From: Nepenthes gracilis
Lineage: Eukaryota > Streptophyta > Magnoliopsida > Caryophyllales > Nepenthaceae
Direction of reading: 5' to 3'
NCBI GenBank assembly: GCA_033239525.1
Contig: BSYO01000014.1
Span: 6,056,536 to 6,120,535, forward strand
Length of the DNA: 64,000 nucleotides
In this document: piece after piece, positions 12,300 through 23,998 of the stretch
Numbering within the stretch: position 1 is the stretch's first letter
How the letters are laid out: every line of letters begins with the position of its first letter
The notes under the pieces: model-generated
What the model saw: only the letters and a program-made list of their open reading frames with translations
The model's database searches: none
What the model was told of the DNA's origin: nothing
Position numbers and translations under genes: made by a program

Positions 12300-13403
12300 C
12301 TTTAGAGGACGGAGTACTCTTTCTTAAAAAGGGCAGAGCACTTTTCAAAAGGCGGAGTTCTTTTTCTTAAACGGGCGGAGTACTTTTTCTTCACAAGGCA
12401 GAGCTCTTTTCTTTAAACATGCAATCATCGAAGTTCATATCAATTGACAAATAATCATATTTTCAAGCAGAACAAAATCGAACATCATGAATAACAAAGT
12501 TTCTTTTAAACATGCGATTAAGAATGATAAATCACAAGAACGAAATAAACTTCATACATACATAATTTCATAAGAATATCATATACTTACGTAGCAAATA
12601 TGCATAAACATGAACTTTAAAAACAGGGGTGAGTATCTTGCCTGGGTTTCTTCTACTTTGCCTTGATCTTTAGAGGACGGAGTACTCTTTCTTAAAAAGG
12701 GCAGAGCACTTTTCAAAAGGCGGAGTTCTTTTTTTTAAACGGGCGGAGTACTTTTTCTTCACAAGGCAGAGCTCTTTTGTTTAAACATGCAATCATCAAA
12801 GTTCATATCAATTGACAAATAATCATATTTTCAAGCAGAACAAAATCGAACATCATGAATAACAAAGTTTCTTTTAAACATGCGATTAAGAATGATAAAT
12901 CACAAGAACGAAATAAACTTCATACATACATAATTTCATAAGAATATCATATACTTACGTAGCAAATATGCATAAATATGAACTTTAAAAACAGGGGTGA
13001 GTATCTTGCCTGGGTTTCTTCTACTTTGCCTTGATCTTTAGAGGACGGAGTACTCTTTCTTAAAAAGGGCAGAGCACTTTTCAAAAGGCGGAGTTCTTTT
13101 TCTTAAACGGGCGGAGTACTTTTTCTTCACAAGGCAGAGCTCTTTTCTTTAAACATGCAATTATCGAAGTTCATATCAATTGACAAATAATCATATTTTC
13201 AAGCAGAACAAAATCGAACATCATGAATAACAAAGTTTCTTTTAAACATGCGATTAAGAATGATAAATCACAAGAACGAAATAAACTTCATACATACATA
13301 ATTTCATAAGAATATCATATACTTACGTAGCAAATATGCATAAACATGAACTTTAAAAACAGGGGTGAGTATCTTGCCTGGGTTTCTTCTACTTTGCCTT
13401 GAT
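12300..13403 (-). repeat. Three tandem copies of a 368-bp LTR segment
   Basis: Units start at 12300, 12668 and 13036 (CTTTAGAGGACGGAGTAC), each exactly 368 bp, and the array ends where CTTTAGGTCTCC begins at 13404. CTTTAG occurs at both ends of the segment and probably served as the microhomology for the first duplication. The sister LTR has one copy (about 20153-20520). All three units share GGGCAGAGCAC where the sister has GGGCGGAGCTC. The expansion therefore followed integration. Confidence 0.93.
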
Positions 13404-13464
13404 CTTTAGGTCTCCCTTTACTAGAATTTCTATTGCATGCCTTTTTCTTACTTCTCTGGTTCTT

Positions 13465-13472
13465 ATTTATAG
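13465..13472 (-). promoter_or_regulatory. TATA-like box of element C 3' LTR
   Basis: On the minus strand this reads CTATAAATA, and it is matched at 20580-20588 in the 5' LTR. It is the best TATA candidate in these LTRs. Confidence 0.5.
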
Positions 13473-14240
13473 GTCTTAAGTCTGATGATTATAATTAATG
13501 ATTGGCACTATAGGGGGAATGTTTCATCATTAATGATTGGCAAACCCAAGGGGAATGTTTCATCATTTGGCAAATCCAAGGGGAGTGTTTCATCATTAAT
13601 AATCAGCAAATCCAAGGGGAATGTTTCTTATTTATGGCTTTTACATTTCCTAAGGAGTTCATTAATTCCTAATTAACTGAACCTAACGGAATTTAGATTT
13701 CTCATGTAAACACATTAAATTCCTGGTTAACTGAACTTAGAAGGATTTAGCTTTCTCACATTAAATTCCTAGTTAACTGAACTTACCAGGAATTAACTTT
13801 CTCATTTAATCACATTCCGGTCAACTATTGGCGTTGACCGAATTATTCTTACACGACTTCCGGTCAACACTTGTTGACCGGATCATCAACTTCGGCTTTA
13901 CCAACCACAAAGCCACTCCGGCCTTACATGGCTGGACTTGATTTTCATCAAAAAAATCCGGACTTCTTTTCATCAAGGAATATTTCGGACTTCTTTTCAT
14001 CAAGGAAATCCGGACTAGATTTTCATCAAGGAAATCCGGACTTCTTTTCACCAACGAAATCCGGACTGGATTTTCATTAAGGAATATTCCGGACTAGATT
14101 TTCATCAAGTAAGGGCCGAACTTGATTTCATCTTAAGGCCGATTTACTTTTCTTATTATATTTTCGGTCAGTTGGCGTTGACTGGATTATAGGAACTTGA
14201 TGACTGAAATTTCCTATGTTCTAGAATCTGAGTCGTTACA

Positions 14241-14252
14241 ATCTCCCCCACT
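14241..14252 (-). other. Polypurine tract of element C
   Basis: On the minus strand AGTGGGGGAGAT directly precedes the LTR start TGTAACG at 14240. This is the expected primer for second-strand synthesis. Confidence 0.85.
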
Positions 14253-14337
14253 TACAGGAATTTCGTCCTCGAAATTTTAAATAAAGATACTAACCTCGAG
14301 AAAACAAATCGGGGTATTTGTTCCGAATCTCTTCCTC

Positions 14338-15540
14338 TCATTCCAATGTTGCCTCTTTGGGAGTGTGATTCTTCCAGAGCACCTTTTTTAGAGCGATTGA
14401 TTTGGTGCGTAGTCTCTGCTCCCTTTGATCCAAGATTTTCATTGGTTCCTCTACATAGGACAAGTCCTTGTCGATTGTCAAGGGTTCATACTCAATTACA
14501 TGAGTAGGATCATGGACATACTTCCGAAGTATTGATACATGAAACATGTCATGTACTTCTGCCAAGTTTGGAGGTAGTGCAAGTCTGTAAGCTACTTCTC
14601 CGACCCTTTCTAAAATTTTAAAAGGGCCAATAGATCGTGACTTCAGCTTTCCTTTTACCCCGAACCTGTACTTTCCCTTAGATGGCGATACCTTTAGGAA
14701 TACAAAATCACCCTTTTCAAATTCTAATACAGATCTCCTCCGGTCTGGATAGCTCTTTTGTCTACTCCGGGCTACTTTGAGATTATCATGTACTAACTTT
14801 ATCTTTTCTGCCGTCTCTTTAATAATATCTGGACCCAAAATCCTTTTATCTCCGTGCTCCTCTCAGTAGATCGGCGATCTACATTTTCTTCCATATAAAG
14901 CCTCAAAAGGGGCCATGCCTATGCTGGCCTGGTAACTCTTATAGGCAAATTCTACTAAGGGTAAGAAATTATCCCAAATCCCTTTCATCACTAAGACCGA
15001 GGCCCTTAACATATCCTCGAGGATTTGGATAGTCCGTTCCGACTAGCCATCCATTTGCGGATGAAAAGCGGTACTAAATTTTAATTCAGTACCCAATTCT
15101 TTATGTAGACTTTTCCAGAATCGTGAAACAAAATGAGGGTCTCTATCTGATACAATAGAGGCAGGCACACCATGAAGCCTGACAACCTTGTTTACATACA
15201 GTTGGGCTAATTTATCACGAGAATATGTCGTCCGGATTGCCAGAAAATGGGCTGACTTTGTTAGCCGGTCAACAATAACCCAAAAGCATCATGTTTCCTT
15301 GGTGTTCTTGGCAGTCCAGTAACAAAGTCCATGGCAACATCTTCCCATTTCCAGCCTGGAAACGGCATTGGTTGCAATAACCCAGACGGCTGCTTTCTTT
15401 CGGCCTTTACTTGTTGGCATACAAGACATTTTTCGACGTTGGCTGCAGTGTCCCTCTTCATATTCCTCCACTAGAATATTTTCTTTAAATCCTGGTACAT
15501 CTTATTGGCTCCTGGATGAATCGTATAACAGGATCGATGG
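14338..15540 (-). pseudogene. Element C integrase with chromodomain-like tail
   Basis: This is the last part of pol, which would insert the cDNA. The zinc-binding end (CLVCQQVKAERKQPSG) and start of the catalytic core (MDFVTGLPRTP) are at about 15450-15290. Further core sequence follows in shifted frames, with in-frame stops. The C-terminal 166 codons (14838-14338) are open. They show a GPF/Y module, SIGPFKILERVGEVAYRL, followed by YVEEPMKILDQREQRLRTK and VLWKNHTPKEATLE, the pattern of Tekay/Del chromovirus tails. The coding end lies about 100 bp before the polypurine tract. Frameshifts near 15290 and a stop near 14860 make it non-functional. Confidence 0.88.
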
Positions 15541-15599
15541 GCTTCCTTAAGAATTTTCTCCTTTAATTCTTTGTTGTCTGGCATACATAACCGATTCCT

Positions 15600-16373
15600 A
15601 AATCTTAATGCTCCATCTGGCATAACATGAAAATCACTTCAGGATTCTTTGTCCAGCTCACTCATGATCTTTACAAGGAAAGAATCATATGCCTCACATC
15701 CCTTTACCTCATTTATCACCTTTGGTTGAACTTGAAGGTACGCTAAGATCATCCGCTTTCCTTGCACATAACGCTGGACATCATAGTACATGAGACAGTA
15801 CAGCATTTCCATTTGCTTGACTTATATTCTAGCTAGAATACCAGGTTGTCTACTTAGTGCATCAGCAACTACATTGGTCTTTCTTGGTTCGTACTGGATT
15901 TCACAATCATCGTCCTTCAGGAATTCAATCCACCTTCTCTGCCTCATGTTCTGTTCCTTCTGGGAGAATCAATACTTTAGACTCTTATGATCAGAGTAGA
16001 CCAAGAATCTCTCACCATACAGGTAATACTTTCAGATTTTCAATGCAAACACTACTGCGGCTAATTCTAGATCGTGAGTTGGGTAATTCCTTTCATGATC
16101 CTTCAACTGCCATGACCCATAGGCAATTACCCTTCCGTGTTGCATTAAAACACAGCCCACCCAATCTTTGAGGCATCAAAATAAACAATCAATCCTCCTG
16201 CTCCATTTGGAATGGTCAGGACCGGAACAGAAGTTAACCGGTCTTTAAGTGTCTAAAAACTCCCTTCACAATCATTAGTCCACTCGAACTTGGCATCCTT
16301 CTTTGTTAATTGTGTGAGTGCAGAGCGATTTGGGAGAAGTTTTTCACAAACTGTTTATAATATCCAGCCAAGC
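15600..16373 (-). pseudogene. Element C RNase H region
   Basis: Downstream of the RT (minus strand), translated segments show an RNase H-like order: the RT-connection phrase [12 protein letters not shown], then PLTQLTKKDAKFEW, then a stretch around 16200-16050 ending near the usual LELAA-type segment. Frames change repeatedly and several stops are present. RNase H would degrade the RNA strand during cDNA synthesis. Its limits are approximate, because the frames were joined by eye without writing a repaired protein. Confidence 0.65.
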
Positions 16374-17261
16374 CTAAAAGCTCCGTACTTCGGTCACAGA
16401 GGTTGGCCGGTTCCACTTTACTACTGCTTCCACTTTCTTAGGATCGACAGAAATCCCTTCTTTAGAGATAACGTGTCCAAGGAATCCCACTTCCTCTAAC
16501 CAAAATTCGCACTTTTTTAATTTGGCGAACAGCTGATGCTCCCTAAGGATCTGGAGTGTAGTCCGTAAATGCTTCTCATGTTCCTCATAGCTTTTCGAAT
16601 ACACAAGGATGTCGTCAATAAACACGATCATAAACTTGTCTAGGTATGGTTGAAAAATTTGGTTCATCAAGTTCATGAAGACGGCCGGAGCATTAGTCAA
16701 CCCAAAAGATATCACTATAAATTCATAATGCCCATATCTAGTTTGGAACGCTGTCTTTGCTATATCCTCCTTTCTGATCCGAAGTTGATGATAACCGAAT
16801 CTAAGGTCAATTTTTGAAAATACGCAAGCTCCTTGTAATTGGTCAAGAAGGTCATCAATCCTTGGCAGAGGATATTTATTCTTGGTGGTAATTTTATTCA
16901 GTTCACAATAATCCATGCATAATCTCATGGTCCCGTCCTTCTTTCTGACAAAGAGACTCGGTGCTCCCCATGGTGTCACACTTGGCCGAATGAAACATTT
17001 ATCTAACAATTCCTACAGTTGCTATTTCAATTCTTTGAATTGGGCTAGTGCCATCCGATATGATGCTTTGGATATTGGTGCTGCTCCAGGCATCAATTCT
17101 ACTCTGAATTCTAACTCTCGTTGGGGTGGCAGTCTAGGTAATTCATCAGGGAATATGTCTTCGAATTCCCGCACCACAGGAATCTCTTTGGCCCGAGATT
17201 CTTGGCTTTCAGTAGTCACACTAGCGAAGGCTAGATAAGCTTGACACCCATCACCAATCAA
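16374..17261 (-). pseudogene. Element C reverse transcriptase
   Basis: Two open segments in the same frame (17261-17022 and 17009-16374), separated by a stop after FKELK, cover the RT fingers and palm. Visible motifs are [58 protein letters not shown] and the catalytic FIDD at 16611-16622 (a normal variant of YxDD). The later segment ends in VGFLGHVIS and VEAVVKW. Apart from stops, the active-site residues look intact, which fits the close match of the two LTRs. The enzyme would copy element RNA into cDNA inside the particle. Confidence 0.93.
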
Positions 17262-17288
17262 GTGCCTGGCATGAAGGGCCGAAATGAA

Positions 17289-17640
17289 TCAAGATGCTTC
17301 TTTACGCCGAACTCCTTGAATATAGAAAGGCTTGTTTCTAGGGATGGTGAATTCTTCTTGTTTTTGGAAACAATCAATCTTGGCATGATATCTGGCTAAC
17401 CAATCCATTCCTAAAATTGCATCGAAGTCTTTTATTTCCAGCAAAACCAGGTTAAACAGCATCATGAATTTATTGAATTCCATCGGACATTATGGATATA
17501 CTACATTTAAGATTACGGACGACCCTGTGGGTGAGGCGACCATCAATGGGCAGCCAAGAACTTGAGGAAGGGTCACAAGATACTTCGAAAATTCATGGGA
17601 GACAAATGAGTGAGTAGACCAGAGTTAAAGAGCACATGAC
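17289..17640 (-). pseudogene. Element C aspartic protease
   Basis: This region would cleave the Gag-Pol polyprotein. The active-site triad, normally DSG or DTG, reads NSG (VLFNSG, about 17617-17626), so the catalytic aspartate is replaced. The distal part IKDFDAILGMDWLARYHAKIDC (17483-17289) lies in a different frame from the active site, so a frameshift also separates them. The call rests on the paired motifs and the position between zinc knuckle and RT. Confidence 0.85.
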
Positions 17641-18758
17641 TAGAAGTGCCACAGATAGAAAGTGTACCTTCTATAACCTCCGTAGACGTTTCGGCTTCTG
17701 TAGACGTTTCGGCCTCCTTTGCAGATATGGCAAACACCTTAGTTGGAATAGGGGACTTAAATCCTGGGGCTTGTTTAGCGAGTGGGCAATCTCTGATCAT
17801 GTGTCCAGCCTGGCCACAGTTATAACAAACCCAGCTTCTTATAGCAAGGCTTCCCTTCGTGTGATCTCCCACAATGATCACATGCATTATTAGCCGGAGT
17901 TTGGGAAATCTGTACGGATCAGTTCTACTCCCCACTGGATCTCCATGGTCTTGCTTTCTTAGAAGGGCCTCCACTAGCACTGGCCCTTGAAGTCTGACTA
18001 AACGTCCTTTGTCTGAGCAATGCTCCTCTCTCCGGCTCCTTCTCATAAATAACAGCCTTCTCGAGCACCTCTTCGTACGTGGCAAACGTCAGAGTTGAGA
18101 GATGCCTCCTAATATCATCTCTTAATCCCTGAAAAAATCTCCTGGCTTTTCACTCCTGGTCTTCCACCATATAAGGAGCATAGCGAGATAACTCTGTAAA
18201 CTTTGCATTATACTTTGCCACAGAGCAAGTATCCTGCCTTAGACGAAGGAATTCATCATCCTTCTGTCCACAAAGATTAGCAGGGAAATATTTCTCCAGA
18301 AATGCTGCTTCAAACATTTCCCAACTAATATCCCGATCTGGCACGTTGAAAACTCTCTTCTGCATTTCCCACCAGTGGTGGGCCTCACCTGTCAGCTTAT
18401 GGGTGGCATAAAGAACCATGTCTCCAGCAGGACACTTAATTACCGCAAACACCTTCTTCAGTCGTTGGATCCAAGTGTCTGCCTTCAACGGGTCGGGTTC
18501 CCCTGAGAATTCAGGAACTTGCTCGTTGGTAAATCGATCATAGACTGACCTCTCTTGATGAACAGGAATTAGGGTGGTCACTGGAGTTGGTGGAGTTGGT
18601 GGAGCCAAATCTTCTATGACTTCAGCCATTCGGTCTAGTAGGTTCAAGTATCTTGCCTCCCTATCCGGAGTGTTGTTAGCCCGTCCGATTCTCCTTCCTC
18701 TGTTAGACATGACTTCAGTGATGACCTTGGTTTCTGAAAGAACATTTTCGTCAGTCAA
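17641..18758 (-). pseudogene. Element C gag with zinc knuckle
   Basis: This is a nucleocapsid precursor. The first 202 codons (18758-18150) are open from an ATG and carry VPEFSGEPDPLKADTW, GEAHHWWEM, FEAAFLEKYFPANL and a YAPYMVEDQE end. A TGA then stands where related copies have an arginine codon, the frame continues with KARRFFQGLRDDI, and two further stops follow. After a frameshift near 17830 the CCHC knuckle CYNCGQAGHMIRDC (17786-17827) is intact. The start is chosen as the first ATG after the primer-binding site, about 130 bp from the 5' LTR. Confidence 0.92.
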
Positions 18759-18888
18759 CTAGCCAAGGGTGGCTATCATAATTTACTCCGTCCAGAGTAT
18801 GAGTAAAACCAACCCCTCCCTTTTTCTGTAACTAATCCAGTTCTAAGTTTCCGTGTTGATCCAAATTGACCTAAATCATCTCAATTTT

Positions 18889-18899
18889 CTCTGATATCA
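18889..18899 (-). other. Primer-binding site of element C
   Basis: On the minus strand TGATATCAGAG lies two bases after the LTR. It differs by one base from the initiator-tRNA-Met complement TGGTATCAGAG seen in element A. Confidence 0.8.
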
Positions 18900-18901
18900 A
18901 C

Positions 18902-21304
18902 TGTGACGGCCCGTACTTAATTACAAACATAAAGTCGCCGTCAAGACTTAAAAAGATAATTAATAAATATTAATGGACTTAAAAAAAATTTTACTTTTCT
19001 TTCTTACACAAGATTGACTGAGGCTGAACTGCATGAGTTGGCCTTCCGATTTTAATTCCACACAAGGCCGGCCAACATTAAGGTTAGCCGAACTTGAAAG
19101 TCTGAGATGCTTACTAAACCTTTCAATAACATTAATCGAAAAGAAATTACGGAAACATACTAACAACATCCATAGCGTCATAAACAGCGGAATCATTTTA
19201 CAATTTTCTCAAAACATCAAAAGGAAATAAAATTAAGTTCTTCATTTAATCAGCTCCGGCCAACCGAACTATTTGGCTACACCATAAGGTTCTACTCAAC
19301 TTTGTCCTCCATGAGCCTTTCGTCATCTAAAAATAACAAGAGTGAGCCACAAAGCCCAGCAAAATAATCACATGGAGAAAACAGAGAACATAAACATATA
19401 TATATATAAGGAACATAACTTAGCATACGAAAATCATCATGTCTTTTCTTCTTTAGTTCAGAATTTCCTTAGTCTTTTTCTTATTATCTTGTCTTCTGAA
19501 AACCATTGAAAATTCTTATCATCTTTAGGGACCGGACGGGAGCGGACAGCATCGAGGACGGATTGTGTGTGACCCCACAACCTAAGGCCGTATCCCCTCA
19601 TTATGCTCCCCGGGGCGGGAGGTAATGCCTTTAACCCGGCATACGGGGCCGTAGTCCAAAAGTCTTATTCCACCAGAAAGTTTCCTCCCATGGCCTAGGA
19701 GGCAATCCTCGAGTGTCACTCCAATATCCTTCATCCATCTTTAACAGCAAGTTTAATGGAGACTTGGTTCATAGTTCTTGTCCTTTAACGGCCATACATC
19801 ATAGTTCGGAAGTCGAAAGTCGTAGAGTTTCACTTGCTGTCCGGATTACATGCATTGTTCCAAGTTCATATCAATAGGCTGGAGTTCTTTTTCATACAGA
19901 GGGCCGGAGTTCCAAAAGCCGGAGTTCTTTTGTCAAAGACGGAGTTCTTTACAAAGCCGGAGTTCTTTTATATAAAAACTGGAGTTCTTTACCAAGCTGG
20001 AGTTCTTTACAAAGCCGGAGTTCTTTACAAAAGGCGGAGTTCTTTTCTGAAATCCGAAATTTTTAAATGCCGGAGTTCCTTTAAATCTGGAGTTCTAAAA
20101 CCGGAGTGATTTTTCTTTAAAGTCCAGAGCTCTAAAACCAGAGTTATTTTTATTTAGAGGACGGAGTACTATTTCTTAAAAAGGGCGGAGCTCTTTTCAA
20201 AAGGCGGAGTTCTTTTTCTTAAACCGGCGGAGTACTTTTTCTTCACAAGGCGGAGCTCTTTTCTTTAAACATGCAATCATCGAAGTTCATATCAATTGAC
20301 AAATAATCATATTTCCAAGCAGAACAAAACCGAACATCATGAATAACAGAGTTTCTTTTAAACATGCGATTAAGAATGATAAATCATAAGAACAAAATAA
20401 ACTTCATACATACATAATTTCATAAGAATATCGTATACTTACGTAGCAAACATGCATAAACATGAACTTTAAAAATAGGGATGAGTATCTTGCCTGGGTT
20501 TCTTCTACTTTGCCTTGATCTTTAGGTCTCCATTTACTAGAATTTCTATTGCATGCCTTTTTCTTACTCCTCTGGTTCTTATTTATAGGTCTTAAGTCTG
20601 ATGATTATCATTAATGATTGACACTACAGGGGGAATGTTTCATCATTAATGATTGACAAACCCATGGGGAATGTTTCATCATTTGGCAAATCCAAGGGGT
20701 GTGTTTCATCATTAATGATTAGCAAATCCAAGGGGAATGTTTCTTATTTATGGCTTTTACATTTCCTAAGGAGTTCATTAATTCCAAGTTAACTGAACCT
20801 AACGGAATTTAGATTTCTTATGTAAACACATTAAATTCCTAGTTAACTGAACTTAGAAGGATTTAGCTTTCTCACATTAAATTCCTGGTTAACTGAACTT
20901 AACAGGAATTAGCTTTCTCATTTAATCACATTCCAATCAACTATCGGCGTTGACCGAATTATTCTTACATGACTTTCGGTCAACACTTGTTGACCGGATC
21001 ATCAACTTCGGCTTTACCAACCACAAAGCCACTCCGGCCTTACATGGTTGGACTTGATTTTCATTAAGAAAATCCAGAGTAGATTTTATCAGGGAAATCC
21101 AGACTTCTTTTCGTTAAGGAAATCCGGACTGGATTTTCATTAAGGAATATTCCAGACTAGATTTTCATCAAGTAAGGGCCGAACTAGATTTCATCTTAAG
21201 GCCGATTTACTTTGCTTATTACATTTTCTGGTCAACTGGCGTTGACCGGATTATAAGGACTTGATGATTGGAATTTCCTATGTTCTAGAATCTGGGTCAT
21301 TACA
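18902..21304 (-). repeat. 5' LTR of chromovirus C (2403 bp)
   Basis: It spans TGTGACGG to ATTACA, followed by the TCAAT duplication at 21305-21309. It is the unexpanded state: one copy of the 368-bp segment and no LINE insert. It holds the CCGGAGT-type words at 19880-20260, a TATA-like box (minus strand, 20580-20588), and short tandem repeats at about 20600-20760, 20775-20930 and 21050-21180. It contains no gene; the ORFs are repeat-derived. Confidence 0.95.
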
Positions 21305-21309
21305 TCAAT

Positions 21310-21996
21310 TGTGGGCAATCGGGGTGTAAAATTAAGGGTTATCCCCATCAGAAGAAAGTCCTTACCTCTAACCATGCTGCTCAAGGGAAGTCATTTGCAG
21401 TGACTACAAGTGAAGCAAAGGCGTCAAATAGTGTAGTAGAAGGTATTTTTCTCATTTGTGGCACCTCATTACTGTACTTTTTGATTATGGATCCACCCAT
21501 TCTTTCATTTTGTCTCGATTTGCTTCTCACCTTGCATCTTCTCCTATGATTTTTGATTATTCCTTGGTTGTTTCGACACCTGCGGGATTTTTCATTGTTA
21601 CGGATGTTTCGTACCCTGAGTGTGTGGTTGAGGTGATTGGGTTATCTTTAGCTGTTGATTTGATTTTGTTGGAGATGCATGATTTTGATGTACTTTTAGG
21701 TATGGATTGATTATCAAGCTATCATGTGAATATTGATTGTTCCCATAAGAGTGTAGATTTTTCAATTCCGAAATGTGAACCCTTTCACATTTAAGGAATT
21801 CGGCGAGTAAGGTCGTTTAGTTTTATTTCGGCTCTTCGAGCTCATCATTGGTTGAGAAGTGGATGTGAGGCTTATTGGGCTTATGCCAGTGTAGTAGAGA
21901 GCCGTGAGTCATCAGTGAAGGAGATTCCGGTGGTGTGTGAGTTTGAGAATATATTTTTAGATAAATTGTCCGCTCTATCACCACATCTGGAGATTG
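21310..21996 (+). pseudogene. Chromovirus A: end of gag, protease, start of RT
   Basis: This is the continuation of the A reading cut at 9646. The second half of the zinc knuckle comes first (CGQSGCKIKGY, where the histidine and last cysteine positions are not the standard CCHC). A protease follows in ORF 21456-21710, with LFDYGSTHSF (DYG in place of DSG) and HDFDVLLGMD. Beyond a TGA it continues with SSYHVNIDC, and then the RT lead-in KEIPVVCEFENIF to about 21990. The sequence stops there and an A-type LTR begins at about 21997, so RT, RNase H and integrase are missing. The frame shifts between knuckle and protease. Confidence 0.85.
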
Positions 21997-23664
21997 TGTG
22001 ATGATCCAAGTTCTAAAATATGATAAATTAAGTTAATAATGACCAAGAATTGGGCTTAGAATGTTGGAAAAGTGAGTTTGGAAGTGAAAAGAGGAAGTTA
22101 GGTCTAGTAAGGTACCAATTTTTAAGATATGATTAATATGGGTGGTGAGGTTTTAGAATTCCAAAATATGATAATTGGGAGGTAATTAAGTTGAAATAGG
22201 TGAATTGTGGTCAAAAGGTACGGGAGGAATGAGATTGAAAAGTCAAAAGTTCAAGAATCGGTAAAATTCGGGATCGAAGTTGTAAACCGAGAAACGTTGA
22301 TTCATAAATAAGATTTTGGGCTTTAAATTATGATAATCATGACCAATTAAGGTTATATAATCAAAATTAGGGTCCAAGGATGGGAAGAATTAGGTTAGAA
22401 GGGTCAAAACGGGTCCTGGACGGTGAAAACGTGAAGTAGGCTCACTGCGGGCTCGACAGGGGCACCCCCACGCCCGAGTAGAGCTCGAGCGCCGATGAGG
22501 TGCAAATCTATGAGAAGGACTGCTTGAGACTCACTCGAGCAGCACTCGAGCGCCAACCCAGGCACAAAAGTGCGAGAGGGAGCGCTCAATAGCTGCTCGA
22601 TTGGTACTTGAGCTCCAGTCACAGGCACAGCACGTGATCCCTCATTCTTCTATTTTAAAAGAGGATTTGAGGGAGAGATGATAGAAGAACGACAAAAAGC
22701 ATGAAGAGGAGAAGAAGGTGGAAGGGAAGAAAAAGAAGAGAAGAGGATAAATCGCCACTTTTGATCTGATTCGGGTAAAAATAATAATAGAGCAGGCTAA
22801 GGCAAGTGTACCCCGAATCCTTACCCTCTGCTTTTACCGCTTTTTTGTTCTCTTGAAAATGTATTTATGTTCTAAATTTCTATTTCTCTTTGTTTAATGT
22901 ATACAAAGTATGTTTTTGTAAATTAATCAGATAGATTTTAAGTTTATATGTATATATCTCAAATATAGTGCTTCAGTTTCATGACTGTACTTGTGTAGAG
23001 TGTCCGATTATGGTCTGACAGTTTTGTACGAAACCCTAGGTCAAAAATTGGGGGTTTTATGTATAAGTTCCTTGAATTCTGATATGTAACTATGATTCTG
23101 TAATATAATAAGGACTATGAGGTAATCTTAGTCTGAAAAGTCCCACAGGAATATACTGTAGAGCTTCTGAGATGTTCTGAAGCTATCTAAAGGATCTCCG
23201 ATTAATGTTTAGTCTGAAAAGTCCCATAGGAAAGCACCGTTAATCTTCTGGGGTATTCTGAAGTTATCTGAAGGTTAACCGAATAAGGTTTAACTGGCCA
23301 ACTGAAATACGATAAGTTAAGGGTTGAAGAATAAGAAGAGATGTATGAATTCTGAGATGGAAATGCTAATTGGAGGTTTGATGAAATTTATCTGACAAAC
23401 TGCACTTGACAAATTAATTTGAAACTGTATCGTTGAGTCATATAGAAGTTTTGAAACTGACTGAAGGTCTAATTGTATGAATTGGAAAGGTTTTAGTGGT
23501 CAGAAAAATTATGGTTGAGGAAATAAGGATAAGAATGTCCTCCGTTAAGTAAATTAGTAGGATTCCTTTATAACTACTCTATGACCTCATACTTAGGTTA
23601 CTGCATCTAAACCTTGAATAATAGGCATCAGAACGGCACTGAATAATAGCTAATCGAACTAAAG

Positions 23665-23935
23665 AAACCATCCTACCCTCAGATGTAAAGTATAGAGGGT
23701 ATGTAAGGACTAAAATTGAACAGAAATCATCCTACCATTGGGATGTAAAGTATAGAGGGTATGTAAAGGTTAAATCGAACAGAAATCATCCTGTCCTCGA
23801 GATGTAAAGTATGGAGGGTATGTAAATGATTAAACTGAATAAGAACCATTTTGTCATCAGAATGTAAAGTATGGAGGGTGTATAAATGATTAAATTGAAT
23901 AAGAACTATCATGCCTTCGGGATATAAAGTATGGA
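23665..23935 (+). repeat. 60-bp minisatellite, about five units
   Basis: GATGTAAAGTAT recurs at 23682, 23742, 23801, 23861 and (as GATATAAAGTAT) 23921, giving a period of 59-60 bp. The LINE inserted in the fifth unit and duplicated 15 bp of it. Confidence 0.92.
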
Positions 23936-23998
23936 TAGAAGTTGAAACCCATCTAGAGAGAGAAGCTCTGCCTTCTCTCTTCCCCATTTTCAAACCCG

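Larger units (their letters stand above)
9647..14240 (-). repeat. 3' LTR of chromovirus C (expanded to 4.6 kb)
   Basis: It starts TGTGACGGCCCG and ends GTTACA, matching 18902-21304 closely by eye (a few differences per 100 bp), so C is fairly young. Its extra 2.2 kb is explained by a 1390-bp LINE derivative (10843-12232, with a 15-bp TSD) and two additional copies of a 368-bp segment (12300-13403). The LTR is full of short repeats: GCCGGAGT-type words (10640-10830, 12235-12420), about 35-bp units near 13490-13630, about 50-bp units near 13660-13815, and about 27-bp units near 13940-14110. No gene of its own. Confidence 0.93.

Noticed and set aside
12300..13403. Possible CRISPR-like or satellite array
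   Set aside because: Three 368-bp direct copies with no spacers, inside an LTR of a plant retrotransposon; a local duplication explains it.
21991..21995. AGATT before the LTR at 21997 as the right TSD of element A (left AGATT at 6258-6262)
   Set aside because: Here it lies inside the A reading, with an LTR starting after it, and is not at the outer edge of a 3' LTR. The match is probably chance.
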